This document shows positions 46,078 through 54,229 of a stretch of DNA of 64,000 nt, one piece after another. Position numbers and translations under genes: made by a program. The stretch is taken from the NCBI RefSeq assembly GCF_003129605.1, contig NZ_QBDX01000004.1:868001-932000 (forward strand), written 5' to 3'. This DNA comes from Hyphobacterium indicum (lineage in GTDB: Bacteria > Pseudomonadota > Alphaproteobacteria > Caulobacterales > Maricaulaceae). Below the pieces are notes generated by a model. The model saw only the letters and a list, made by a program, of their open reading frames with translations, was not told the DNA's origin and made no database searches. The first letter of the stretch is position 1. The number at the start of each line of letters is the position of its first letter.

Positions 46078-47034
46078 ATGGAAACCAGCGGTCGCGGAAA
46101 AGTCTACGCCTCGTTTCTGGATACAATCGGCGACACGCCGCTGGTCGAGCTCGGACGGCTGACAAAAAAACATGGAGCCAGGGGACGAATTCTAGCCAAG
46201 CTGGAATTCTTCAATCCTTTGGCCAGTGTAAAGGACCGTATCGGCTTTGCGATGATCGAGGCGCTAGAAGCCGAGGGCCGGATTGGTCCGGACACGCTCC
46301 TGGTGGAACCCACTTCGGGCAATACGGGTGTAGGCTTGGCTTTCGTGGCGGCAGCAAAAGGTTACAGGCTGAAACTGGTCATGCCTGAATCCATGTCGAT
46401 TGAGCGCCGGAAGATGCTGGCCTTCCTCGGAGCCGAGCTGGAACTGACGCCTGCCGCCAAGGGCATGGGCGGGGCGATCGCCCGCGCAAAGGAAATTCTG
46501 ACCGAGAACCCTGATGCGGTCGCACCCGGACAATTCGTCAATCCGGCCAACCCGGACATTCATCGCAAGACGACCGGCCCGGAAATCTGGAATGATACGG
46601 ACGGCAAGGTCGATGTTTTCGTGTCCGGCGTCGGGACGGGCGGAACCCTGACCGGCGCAGGTGGCTATCTGAAAGAGAAAAATCCGGACCTCCGGATTGT
46701 GGCCGTTGAGCCTCTTGATAGCCCGGTCCTGTCTGGCGGGCAGCCCGGACCCCACAAAATCCAGGGCATCGGGGCCGGTTTCATACCGGACATTCTCGAC
46801 ACCGGCCTGATTGACGAAATCATCGGAATGACCAATGACGAAGCCATCAAATGGGCGCGCGAAGCCGCCCGGGTCGAAGGCCTGCCGGGCGGAATCTCAT
46901 CCGGAGCGGCGCTGAAGGCGGCGCTCGATATCGCGAAACGCGACGACATGGCGGGCAAGAATATCGTCGTGATTATCCCGTCCTTTGCCGAACGTTATAT
47001 CTCGTCCGTTCTGTTCGATGGGGTGGGCGAATAG
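46078..47034 (+). CDS. cysK: Cysteine synthase A (O-acetylserine sulfhydrylase)
   Basis: 318 residues from the ATG at 46078 with GGAGAAGG upstream. The PLP lysine is Lys52 in [11 protein letters not shown]; the substrate loop P-T-S-G-N-T-G-V and phosphate-binding [10 protein letters not shown] follow. It makes cysteine from O-acetylserine and sulfide. The frame runs back to 46039, through the inverted repeat, but with no ribosome site there. The C-terminus ends with R-Y-I-S-S-V-L-F, as in CysK. Confidence 0.96.
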   Translation: METSGRGKVYASFLDTIGDTPLVELGRLTKKHGARGRILAKLEFFNPLASVKDRIGFAMIEALEAEGRIGPDTLLVEPTSGNTGVGLAFVAAAKGYRLKLVMPESMSIERRKMLAFLGAELELTPAAKGMGGAIARAKEILTENPDAVAPGQFVNPANPDIHRKTTGPEIWNDTDGKVDVFVSGVGTGGTLTGAGGYLKEKNPDLRIVAVEPLDSPVLSGGQPGPHKIQGIGAGFIPDILDTGLIDEIIGMTNDEAIKWAREAARVEGLPGGISSGAALKAALDIAKRDDMAGKNIVVIIPSFAERYISSVLFDGVGE

Positions 47035-47037
47035 GGT

Positions 47038-48321
47038 CTACAGCCGCGCATCATGGCAATAGGCCGAGACGTCATTGATCCGCGGATCCACAACGAGATC
47101 GCGCGGACGCAGGGGCCGGGACAGCCGCAAGCCCTCCAGTGTCCGCGCGCGCGATAGCGCTACATAGGCTTGCCCGTGCGCAAACATGCCGCGTGAAAAA
47201 TCGATGTAGAGCTTGTCGATCGTCAGGCCCTGGGCCTTGTGGACTGTCATCGCCCAGGCCAGGCGCAGCGGCAATTGCTTGAAGGCCCCCACCACTGATT
47301 TGTCGATGGCCTTCTTGGCCGCGTCATATTGGTAGGAATAGCGCTCCCAGGCGGCCGGTTCGACGCGGTGGGTCTCCGCGCCGATCTTCACAAGGACCGC
47401 ACCCTCATCCAGATCGGCCACCTCGCCCATTGTGCCATTCACCCATTTTCCCGATGGATCATTGCGGATCATCATCACCCGGGCGCCGCGCTTGAGCAGA
47501 AGCGGGTCCTCGGTTGGAAACAGGCGGGGATCAAACTGGCCTTCTGTCTTGGAATTATAAGCCGCGGCCTCGCCGGGCAAGGCAGCAAGGCGCGCCGCAT
47601 TGATGTCATGTGCGGCCTGATTGGTCGGTGTCAGAACGACATGTGTGGCGCTGGCATCAAAGCCGGTGGCTTGCGTCACCCGCTGGTTCAACAGAGCCGC
47701 TTCACGCTCATCGACCCGGGCTTCGCGCACAGCCGATAGAATGTCGATGAAATCCGGGTCCGATTGCCGGAATACGGTTTCCAGTTCGACCCGCAAAAAG
47801 CCGGCATCCCGGAAGCCCGGCGCATTAAAAAAGAACGGTCCGCCATAGATTTCGTCGAGATATTGCCCGACCTGCCCGTCAACAACCGGCGGCAGCTGGG
47901 CCAGATCGCCCACAATCACCATGCGCACGCCGCCGAACGGCTCCGAACTGTCACGGTGCAGACGCAGGGAATGATCGATCGCCGCCATCATGTCCGCGCG
48001 CACCATCGAGATTTCATCAATCACCAGCGTGTCGAGCTCTTTCAGAACCCGCGCATGGCGCAACCGCCTTATGTCCTGCGGCTCGATCAGCCGCGGCGGG
48101 AAACGGAAGAAGGAGTGAATCGTCTGACCGCCCGCATTCATGGCGGCCACACCAGTGGGAGCCACCACCGCGGCCCGGCCTTCTATCTGTTGCAGGAATT
48201 TGCGCAGCAGCGTGGTTTTTCCCGTCCCGGCCCGCCCGGTCAGGAAGATATGCGCCCTGCCTGTCGTCAGAAGACGCAAGGCGGGGGCGGTCGGATCATC
48301 GGTGGGGGCTGGAATATTCAT
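47038..48321 (-). CDS. Pif1/RecD-like superfamily 1B DNA helicase
   Basis: 427 residues from the ATG at 48321 (frame open to 48357). Walker A is G-R-A-G-T-G-K-T-T-L-L, motif Ia A-P-T-G-V-A-A-M-N-A-G-G-Q-T-I-H-S-F, motif II V-I-D-E-I-S-M-V, motif III G-D-L-A-Q-L-P-P-V, and the C-terminal motif V-H-K-A-Q-G-L-T-I-D with Y-V-A-L-S-R-A-R-T. This Pif1-type helicase probably unwinds duplex or G4 DNA in the 5'-3' direction. It is divergent from moeB. Confidence 0.92.
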   Translation of the reverse strand: MNIPAPTDDPTAPALRLLTTGRAHIFLTGRAGTGKTTLLRKFLQQIEGRAAVVAPTGVAAMNAGGQTIHSFFRFPPRLIEPQDIRRLRHARVLKELDTLVIDEISMVRADMMAAIDHSLRLHRDSSEPFGGVRMVIVGDLAQLPPVVDGQVGQYLDEIYGGPFFFNAPGFRDAGFLRVELETVFRQSDPDFIDILSAVREARVDEREAALLNQRVTQATGFDASATHVVLTPTNQAAHDINAARLAALPGEAAAYNSKTEGQFDPRLFPTEDPLLLKRGARVMMIRNDPSGKWVNGTMGEVADLDEGAVLVKIGAETHRVEPAAWERYSYQYDAAKKAIDKSVVGAFKQLPLRLAWAMTVHKAQGLTIDKLYIDFSRGMFAHGQAYVALSRARTLEGLRLSRPLRPRDLVVDPRINDVSAYCHDARL

Positions 48322-48391
48322 GACGGCAGACTGACCTGATTGGTGAGGATCCGCCATAGGCAGGCTGTCAATCCGGTGCTAGTCGGAAGCC

Positions 48392-49138
48392 ATGGAAGAT
48401 GAAGAGATCGAACGCTATGCCCGCCACCTCGTACTCAAGGAGATTGGCGGTCCCGGCCAGCAGCGCCTGAGAGCGGCATCTGCGCTGATTGTCGGTGCCG
48501 GCGGGCTGGGCGGGCCGGCGGCGCTCTATCTGGCGGCAGCGGGTGTGGGCACAATTACACTCATTGATCCCGACACGGTCAGCCTCGACAATCTGCAACG
48601 TCAGGTCCAGTTCGCCACGGGGGATGTCGGCCAGCCCAAGGCCGCCATCGCCGCACAGGGACTCGCCCGCTTGAACCCTTTGGTAAATGTCCGCGCAGTC
48701 CAGGCCGAACTCACGCCTGAAAACGCCGTCGCCGTTCTGGCCGGGTCGGATGTCGTCCTCGATGGCTGCGACAATTTCGAAACCCGTTTTGCGGTAAACG
48801 CCGCCTGTCACCACCTCGGCAAGCCGCTGATATCGGGTGCCGTGGGCCGCTGGACAGGACAAGTGGCAGTCTTCACATCCGGCTTGAGCAAGGGGACGCC
48901 CTGCTATCAGTGCTTCGTACCGGCCATTCCGCCGGATGCTGAAACCTGCGAACGTGTCGGCGTCGTTGGCGCGCTGACCGGCATTATCGGTTCGATGATG
49001 GCACTGGAGGCGATCAAATGGATCACCGGGGCGGGAAATCCCTTGTCAGGCCGCCTTCTGATGTATGACGGGCTGGCAGGGACAAGCCGCACCCTGACCC
49101 TTCACCGCGACTCGGCCTGTCCTGTCTGCGGACAATGA
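48392..49138 (+). CDS. moeB: MoeB/ThiF/HesA-family adenylyltransferase
   Basis: 248 residues. The E1-like nucleotide motif is V-G-A-G-G-L-G-G-P-A-A-L-Y-L-A-A-A-G-V-G, with D-L-D-type D-P-D-T-V-S-L-D-N-L-Q-R-Q and C-D-N-F-E-T-R. Zinc ligands are the C-Y-Q-C and C-P-V-C pairs. It adenylates the C-terminal glycine of a ubiquitin-like sulfur carrier such as MoaD or ThiS; no carrier gene is nearby, so MoeB versus ThiF is by similarity only. Single-domain, without a rhodanese extension. Confidence 0.88.
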   Translation: MEDEEIERYARHLVLKEIGGPGQQRLRAASALIVGAGGLGGPAALYLAAAGVGTITLIDPDTVSLDNLQRQVQFATGDVGQPKAAIAAQGLARLNPLVNVRAVQAELTPENAVAVLAGSDVVLDGCDNFETRFAVNAACHHLGKPLISGAVGRWTGQVAVFTSGLSKGTPCYQCFVPAIPPDAETCERVGVVGALTGIIGSMMALEAIKWITGAGNPLSGRLLMYDGLAGTSRTLTLHRDSACPVCGQ

Positions 49139-49159
49139 TTTCAGCGCCGCGCTGCCCGA

Positions 49160-50059
49160 TCAGTTGCAGGACGTCGCAAGCGGGCTGGATTCGGCATCGC
49201 CCACAGCATCCAGATAGAGCGTCGCCACCATGCGCGGCGTGCAGATAAAGCCCCAATTCCAGTCGTCATGGAAATCCGCCAGCGGGTTGGCGGCCTGCAC
49301 CTCTTCAAGGCTCATACCGGCTTCAACCATGGGCGCGATGATCGCCCGCGCCGCGCGCACCATATCGATGGACGCCTGTATGTCCTCGCGCGCCGACAAC
49401 GGACCGTGACCGGGAATGACCTGGGTTTCAGGGCCGGCGATCCGCAATCCGGTCGCCATGGCGTCCAGATACCCGTCCACCGTTCCGCCGCCCGTCAGGT
49501 CAATAAAGGGAAACAGGCCGGAAAACAGCGTATCGCCCATATGCAGGACATCGGCGGTTTCAAAATAGACAAGGGCATCACCGTCAGTGTGAGCGGATGG
49601 CACGTGCACGGCGCGCACCGTCTCGCCATTCATATGGAAATGAATGTCCTCGCCAAAGGTCAGGACCGGCAGAAAGCCATAGGCGTTCTGGTCGTCCGAC
49701 GCGGCCAGCCGCGTGCGGATATTATGGTGAGCCACAATTGTCGAGCCTTCCGCATGGAAGTGGTCATTCGAGCCCGTATGATCTCCGTGATAATGCGTGT
49801 TCAGAATGAAACGCGGCACACCGTCACCAGCGATATCCGCAATGGCGGCTTCGACCTGCGGGCCAGTGCCGGGGAGAAGATCGTCCACCAGCAATATGCC
49901 ATCATCGCCAGTCAGCACGCCCATATTGCCGCCCGCGCCGGTGGTCAGCATGACGATGCCGCCACGCAATTCAGTTGGCTCGAAGGTCAGTTCACGGTCC
50001 TGAGCGGAAGCTGTTGCTGCAAAAACCAGTGCACCTGCTGTGGTCAGAATGAATTTCAT
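49160..50059 (-). CDS. Exported metallo-beta-lactamase-fold hydrolase
   Basis: 299 residues from MKFILTTAGALVFAATASAQ at 50059 (GGAGG upstream), a signal peptide. The zinc motif is N-T-H-Y-H-G-D-H-T-G, with later V-P-S-A-H-T-D-G-D, M-G-D-T-L-F-S-G and I-P-G-H-G. This arrangement fits quinoprotein-relay/SoxH-like or subclass B3-like periplasmic hydrolases; true antibiotic hydrolysis is not shown by sequence. It converges on moeB and overlaps the start region of the divergent SH3 gene. Confidence 0.88.
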   Translation of the reverse strand: MKFILTTAGALVFAATASAQDRELTFEPTELRGGIVMLTTGAGGNMGVLTGDDGILLVDDLLPGTGPQVEAAIADIAGDGVPRFILNTHYHGDHTGSNDHFHAEGSTIVAHHNIRTRLAASDDQNAYGFLPVLTFGEDIHFHMNGETVRAVHVPSAHTDGDALVYFETADVLHMGDTLFSGLFPFIDLTGGGTVDGYLDAMATGLRIAGPETQVIPGHGPLSAREDIQASIDMVRAARAIIAPMVEAGMSLEEVQAANPLADFHDDWNWGFICTPRMVATLYLDAVGDAESSPLATSCN

Positions 50060-50159
50060 GGCGACCTCCCTGTATGAGTTGAAACATATGATAGCGTGGC
50101 ATGGCCGCCGCGTCTTCTTCCTCATATCGGATTTACTGCCTATTCACCCTGACGGGCGC

Positions 50160-50732
50160 ATGTCTGTCAGCATGAAACGGATGCTGGCTCTCCTTCTGAC
50201 AGGCGTGTTGACGGCGCTCTGCCCGGCCGTTCTGGCACAGGATGCCGATACGCCGTCAGGCTATCCGGTTCCACGCTTTGTCTCGCTGAAGGTCAGCGTC
50301 GCCTACGGGCGGGAAGGCCCCAGTCAGGATCACCGGATTATCTGGCGTTATGTACGTGAAGGCCTGCCGCTTCGTGTCACAGCCGAAGCCCCCGGCTGGC
50401 GGCGGGTGGAAGACCCGGGCGGCGAGGTAACATGGATGCACCAATCGCTGCTGTCCGGCCGCCGCACCGTTTATATTCCGGAGGAGGCAGAGCTCCGGAT
50501 CCGCCCGGATGCTGATGCCAATATCGAGGCCATAGCCGAGGCCGGGGCCATTCTCGATCTGGAACGCTGCGCCGATGGCTGGTGCCGGCTGCAGGCACAG
50601 GGCCATCATGGCTGGGTTCGCGCCAATGCCATCTGGGGCATAATGCCATCCGACCTCGGCACCTACGGCGCAGCGCCACACAGCCTCGCCGCCTTGAGTG
50701 ACCCGCCCCCGCATGATACCGCTGATCGCTGA
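50160..50732 (+). CDS. Exported bacterial SH3-domain protein
   Basis: About 190 residues from 50160 (or ATG 50172). A signal peptide MKRMLALLLTGVLTALCPAV is followed by two SH3-like repeats: G-P-S-Q-D-H-R-I-I-W-R-Y with G-L-P-L-R-V-T-A-E-A-P-G-W-R-R-V and, later, E-L-R-I-R-P-D-A-D-A-N with D-G-W-C-R-L-Q-A-Q-G-H-H-G-W-V. This is the SH3-3/DUF1058 arrangement of periplasmic proteins often found in alphaproteobacteria; it may bind peptidoglycan. Divergent from the lactamase-fold gene. Confidence 0.88.
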   Translation: MSVSMKRMLALLLTGVLTALCPAVLAQDADTPSGYPVPRFVSLKVSVAYGREGPSQDHRIIWRYVREGLPLRVTAEAPGWRRVEDPGGEVTWMHQSLLSGRRTVYIPEEAELRIRPDADANIEAIAEAGAILDLERCADGWCRLQAQGHHGWVRANAIWGIMPSDLGTYGAAPHSLAALSDPPPHDTADR

Positions 50733-50754
50733 AAGCGGTGGATATATGACGGCT

Positions 50755-50802
50755 TGATCCCCCGCTCCAATTCATAAAGCGGACCGTCACCGATCGGGAT
50801 CA
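50755..50802 (+). promoter_or_regulatory. Nested hairpin in the fabA leader
   Basis: TGATCCC (50755-50761) pairs with GGGATCA (50796-50802), and CCGCT (50762-50766) with AGCGG (50778-50782); a 13-base bulge lies between on the 3' side. The outer strand ends 3 bases before the fabA ATG and contains the only purine-rich stretch that could be the ribosome site, so the fold could hide it. Confidence 0.4.
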
Positions 50803-50805
50803 GAC

Positions 50806-51333
50806 ATGACAGAACGTCCAAGCGCGCTTTCCTATGAAGATCTGCTGAAATCATCCCGCGGAGAGCTTTACGGCCCCGGTAACGGTCAATTGCCCGCGCC
50901 GCCCATGCTGATGCTCGACCGCATCACGCACATTTCCGAGGATGGCGGCGATTACGGCAAGGGTCAGGTCATTGCCGAGCTGGATATCAAGGATGATAAG
51001 TGGTTTTTCGCCTGCCATTTTCCCGGCGATCCGGTCATGCCCGGCTGCCTGGGTCTGGATGCAATGTGGCAGCTGGTCGGATTCTGGCTGGTCTGGGAAG
51101 GCAATCCGGGCAAGGGCCGCGCGCTCGGCTGCGGTGAAGTCAAATTCGTCGGCCAGGTCACGCCGGATGTGAAGACCGTGCGCTATGAAATCAGCATGAA
51201 GAAAATTGTCCGCCGGGGGCTTGTTCTCGGCGTTGCGGATGCGCGATTATTCGCCGACGACAAGGAAATCTACAAGGCCAAGGATCTGAAGGTCGGCCTG
51301 TTCAAACCTGAAGATCTCGCCCGTCAGGGCTGA
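50806..51333 (+). CDS. fabA: 3-hydroxydecanoyl-ACP dehydratase/isomerase FabA
   Basis: 175 residues. The catalytic pair is His71 in [14 protein letters not shown] and Asp85 in [11 protein letters not shown]; both match FabA rather than FabZ. It dehydrates and isomerises C10 intermediates, creating the cis double bond of unsaturated fatty acids. First gene of fabA-fabB-cupin-fabI; fabB starts 22 bases after its stop. Confidence 0.97.
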   Translation: MTERPSALSYEDLLKSSRGELYGPGNGQLPAPPMLMLDRITHISEDGGDYGKGQVIAELDIKDDKWFFACHFPGDPVMPGCLGLDAMWQLVGFWLVWEGNPGKGRALGCGEVKFVGQVTPDVKTVRYEISMKKIVRRGLVLGVADARLFADDKEIYKAKDLKVGLFKPEDLARQG

Positions 51334-51355
51334 GCCCCGAATGACAGGAGTTCAT

Positions 51356-52570
51356 ATGCGCCGTGTTGTGATCACCGGGCTGGGCGTGATTTCGCCTATC
51401 GGAAACAATGCAGACGAGGTCACCGCCTCGTTGAAAGCCGGCAGGACCGGCATCCGTTTCATGCAGGAATTTGCCGACCACAATTTCAAATGCCAGGTCG
51501 GGGCCAAGCCGGATATCGATCCGGCAGAGCATGTCGACAAGCGCGTCTACCGCTTCATGAGCGAAGGCGCAGGCTGGTGCTATATGGCGATGGAACAGGC
51601 GATTGCCGCATCAGGCATCGGCGAGAACGACATTTCCAATCCACGCACCGGTATCATCATGGGCTCGGGCGGTCCGTCTGCGGGCACGATTGTCAACGCG
51701 GCCGATATTACCCGCGACAAGGGCCCGCGCCGTATCGGCCCCTTTGCCGTGCCCAAGGCGATGAGCTCGACGGCGTCGGCCACGCTCGCCACACCGTTCA
51801 AGATACTTGGCGTGAACTATTCCATCACTTCGGCCTGCACGACCTCGCTGCACTGCGTCGGGGCTGCAGCCGAACAGATCCAGTGGGGCAAGCAGGATGT
51901 GATGTTTGCCGGCGGCTGCGAGGAGATTCACTGGGCGCTCTCCAACCTGTTTGATGCCATGGGCGCGATGTCAACGAAGTACAATGATACGCCGGAGCAC
52001 GCTTCGCGCGCCTTTGACAAGGATCGCGACGGCTTTGTCGGCGGTGCCGGCGCGGGCGTTGTTGTTCTGGAGGAATATGAGCGCGCCAGGAAGCGCGGCG
52101 CACCGATCCTCGCCGAGATCACCGGCTATGGCGCGACGTCGGACGGCTATGACATGGTCGCCCCGTCCGGCGAGGGGGCCGTGCGCTCCATGCGTCTGGC
52201 CATGGAAACCGCCGGATCGGACATCGACTATCTCAACCCGCATGCCACCGCGACACCGGTTGGCGACATCACCGAGATGAAGGCGGTCAAAGACGTCTTC
52301 GGCGAAAACGCCCCCATGATCTCGGCAACGAAATCCATGACCGGCCACTCCTTGGGCGCGGCAGGCGCACACGAGCTCGTCTACACGCTGTTGATGATGC
52401 AGAACAGTTTCGTCGCGCCTTCCATCAATGTCTTTGACATGGATCCGGATATTGCCGCCCTGAACCTGCCCATCATCACCGAAACCCGCGACGCACAAAT
52501 CAATACCGCCATGTCCAATTCCTTCGGCTTTGGCGGCACGAATGGTACGGTTGTTGTATCCAAGGTGTGA
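51356..52570 (+). CDS. fabB: Beta-ketoacyl-ACP synthase I (FabB)
   Basis: 404 residues from the ATG at 51356 (AGGAG upstream). The catalytic cysteine is Cys161 in T-S-A-C-T-T-S-L-H-C-V; the two histidines are in N-P-H-A-T-A-T-P and K-S-M-T-G-H-S-L-G-A-A-G-A-H-E. The H-A-T-A-T-P form (instead of H-G-T-S-T) is typical of FabB. It elongates the cis-unsaturated intermediates made by FabA. Its stop overlaps the cupin GTG. Confidence 0.96.
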   Translation: MRRVVITGLGVISPIGNNADEVTASLKAGRTGIRFMQEFADHNFKCQVGAKPDIDPAEHVDKRVYRFMSEGAGWCYMAMEQAIAASGIGENDISNPRTGIIMGSGGPSAGTIVNAADITRDKGPRRIGPFAVPKAMSSTASATLATPFKILGVNYSITSACTTSLHCVGAAAEQIQWGKQDVMFAGGCEEIHWALSNLFDAMGAMSTKYNDTPEHASRAFDKDRDGFVGGAGAGVVVLEEYERARKRGAPILAEITGYGATSDGYDMVAPSGEGAVRSMRLAMETAGSDIDYLNPHATATPVGDITEMKAVKDVFGENAPMISATKSMTGHSLGAAGAHELVYTLLMMQNSFVAPSINVFDMDPDIAALNLPIITETRDAQINTAMSNSFGFGGTNGTVVVSKV

Positions 52571-53307
52571 CGGTGATTGATCGGCGCAACCTTCTGACAG
52601 CAACGGGCGCGACGTTTCTTGCGGGTTTGGCAGCACATCAGGCATGGGCCTTTGGGACTCCAGCGCTGCAGGCGTTCAGTACGGCCATCGGACAAGTCGA
52701 CCATTTCTCTCGCCAGGCGCTGAATGGAGGCATTTCAATTGCCAATTGGCGCGAAGGCCTTGATCATGTTTTTTCAAACCTTGATCCAGACGATGTCCGG
52801 AACGCCATTGAATTCGACCGTCTGCTGAACAGTGCGGGCATCGCCGAACGTGGCGTCGCAACCGCGCCGGTTCGCTTGCAGCTCGAAAACGGAGAGCGGC
52901 TGGCGTTTTTCCCGAAATTCTTCACCGTGGGACGCGGCAGAGCCATCATTCCACATGGCCACAGTAATATGATATCCGCCCACCTGACACTGCAGGGCCG
53001 ATTTCATCTCCGGCAATATGACAGGATCGCGATAGAAGACGATGCGCTTTTGATCCGCCCGACGATTGACGAAGTCGTGACGGCCGGAAATTTGGCGTCT
53101 ATCGGCGACCCGGATGACAATATTCACTGGTTTATTGCCGAAGAGCATGCCTGCACACTGGATATCATCCTCACCAATCTCGACGCCTCAACTTCGTCCG
53201 CATTTGACATTTTCAATATTGACCCGATGGAGGCCGCGGCCTTAGGTCAGGACATCTGGCGCGCGCCGCGCCTTTCAGTAGCGGACGGCCTCGCCAAATA
53301 TGGCTGA
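52567..53307 (+). CDS. Tat-exported cupin-like protein between fabB and fabI
   Basis: 246 residues. The start is a GTG overlapping the fabB stop (a second GTG is at 52573). The N-terminus D-R-R-N-L-L-T-A-T-G followed by a hydrophobic stretch is a twin-arginine signal. A helical region (about 35-100) precedes a beta-rich cupin-like domain with I-P-H-G-H-S-N-M-I-S-A-H (His130, His132, His139) and D-N-I-H-W-F (His177), a plausible metal site like that of cysteine dioxygenase-type cupins. I know no such member of the fab pathway. The stop is 24 bases before fabI, so it lies inside the operon. Confidence 0.7.
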   Translation: MTVIDRRNLLTATGATFLAGLAAHQAWAFGTPALQAFSTAIGQVDHFSRQALNGGISIANWREGLDHVFSNLDPDDVRNAIEFDRLLNSAGIAERGVATAPVRLQLENGERLAFFPKFFTVGRGRAIIPHGHSNMISAHLTLQGRFHLRQYDRIAIEDDALLIRPTIDEVVTAGNLASIGDPDDNIHWFIAEEHACTLDIILTNLDASTSSAFDIFNIDPMEAAALGQDIWRAPRLSVADGLAKYG

Positions 53308-53331
53308 GCCCAAACCCCGGAAGGACTTTCC

Positions 53332-54153
<822 letters not shown>

Positions 54154-54177
54154 GCCCTGAACAGACACATGAAAGTC

Positions 54178-54209
54178 AAAACCCCGCCGGATCGCTCCAG
54201 CGGGGTTTT
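54178..54209. terminator. Bidirectional intrinsic terminator between fabI and the S9 peptidase gene
   Basis: AAAACCCCGC (54178-54187) pairs with GCGGGGTTTT (54200-54209), with a T-run extending past it on the plus strand and A-run on the other side. It serves both convergent genes. Confidence 0.9.
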
Positions 54210-54229
54210 TCATTTCCGGTGTGGCTGGA

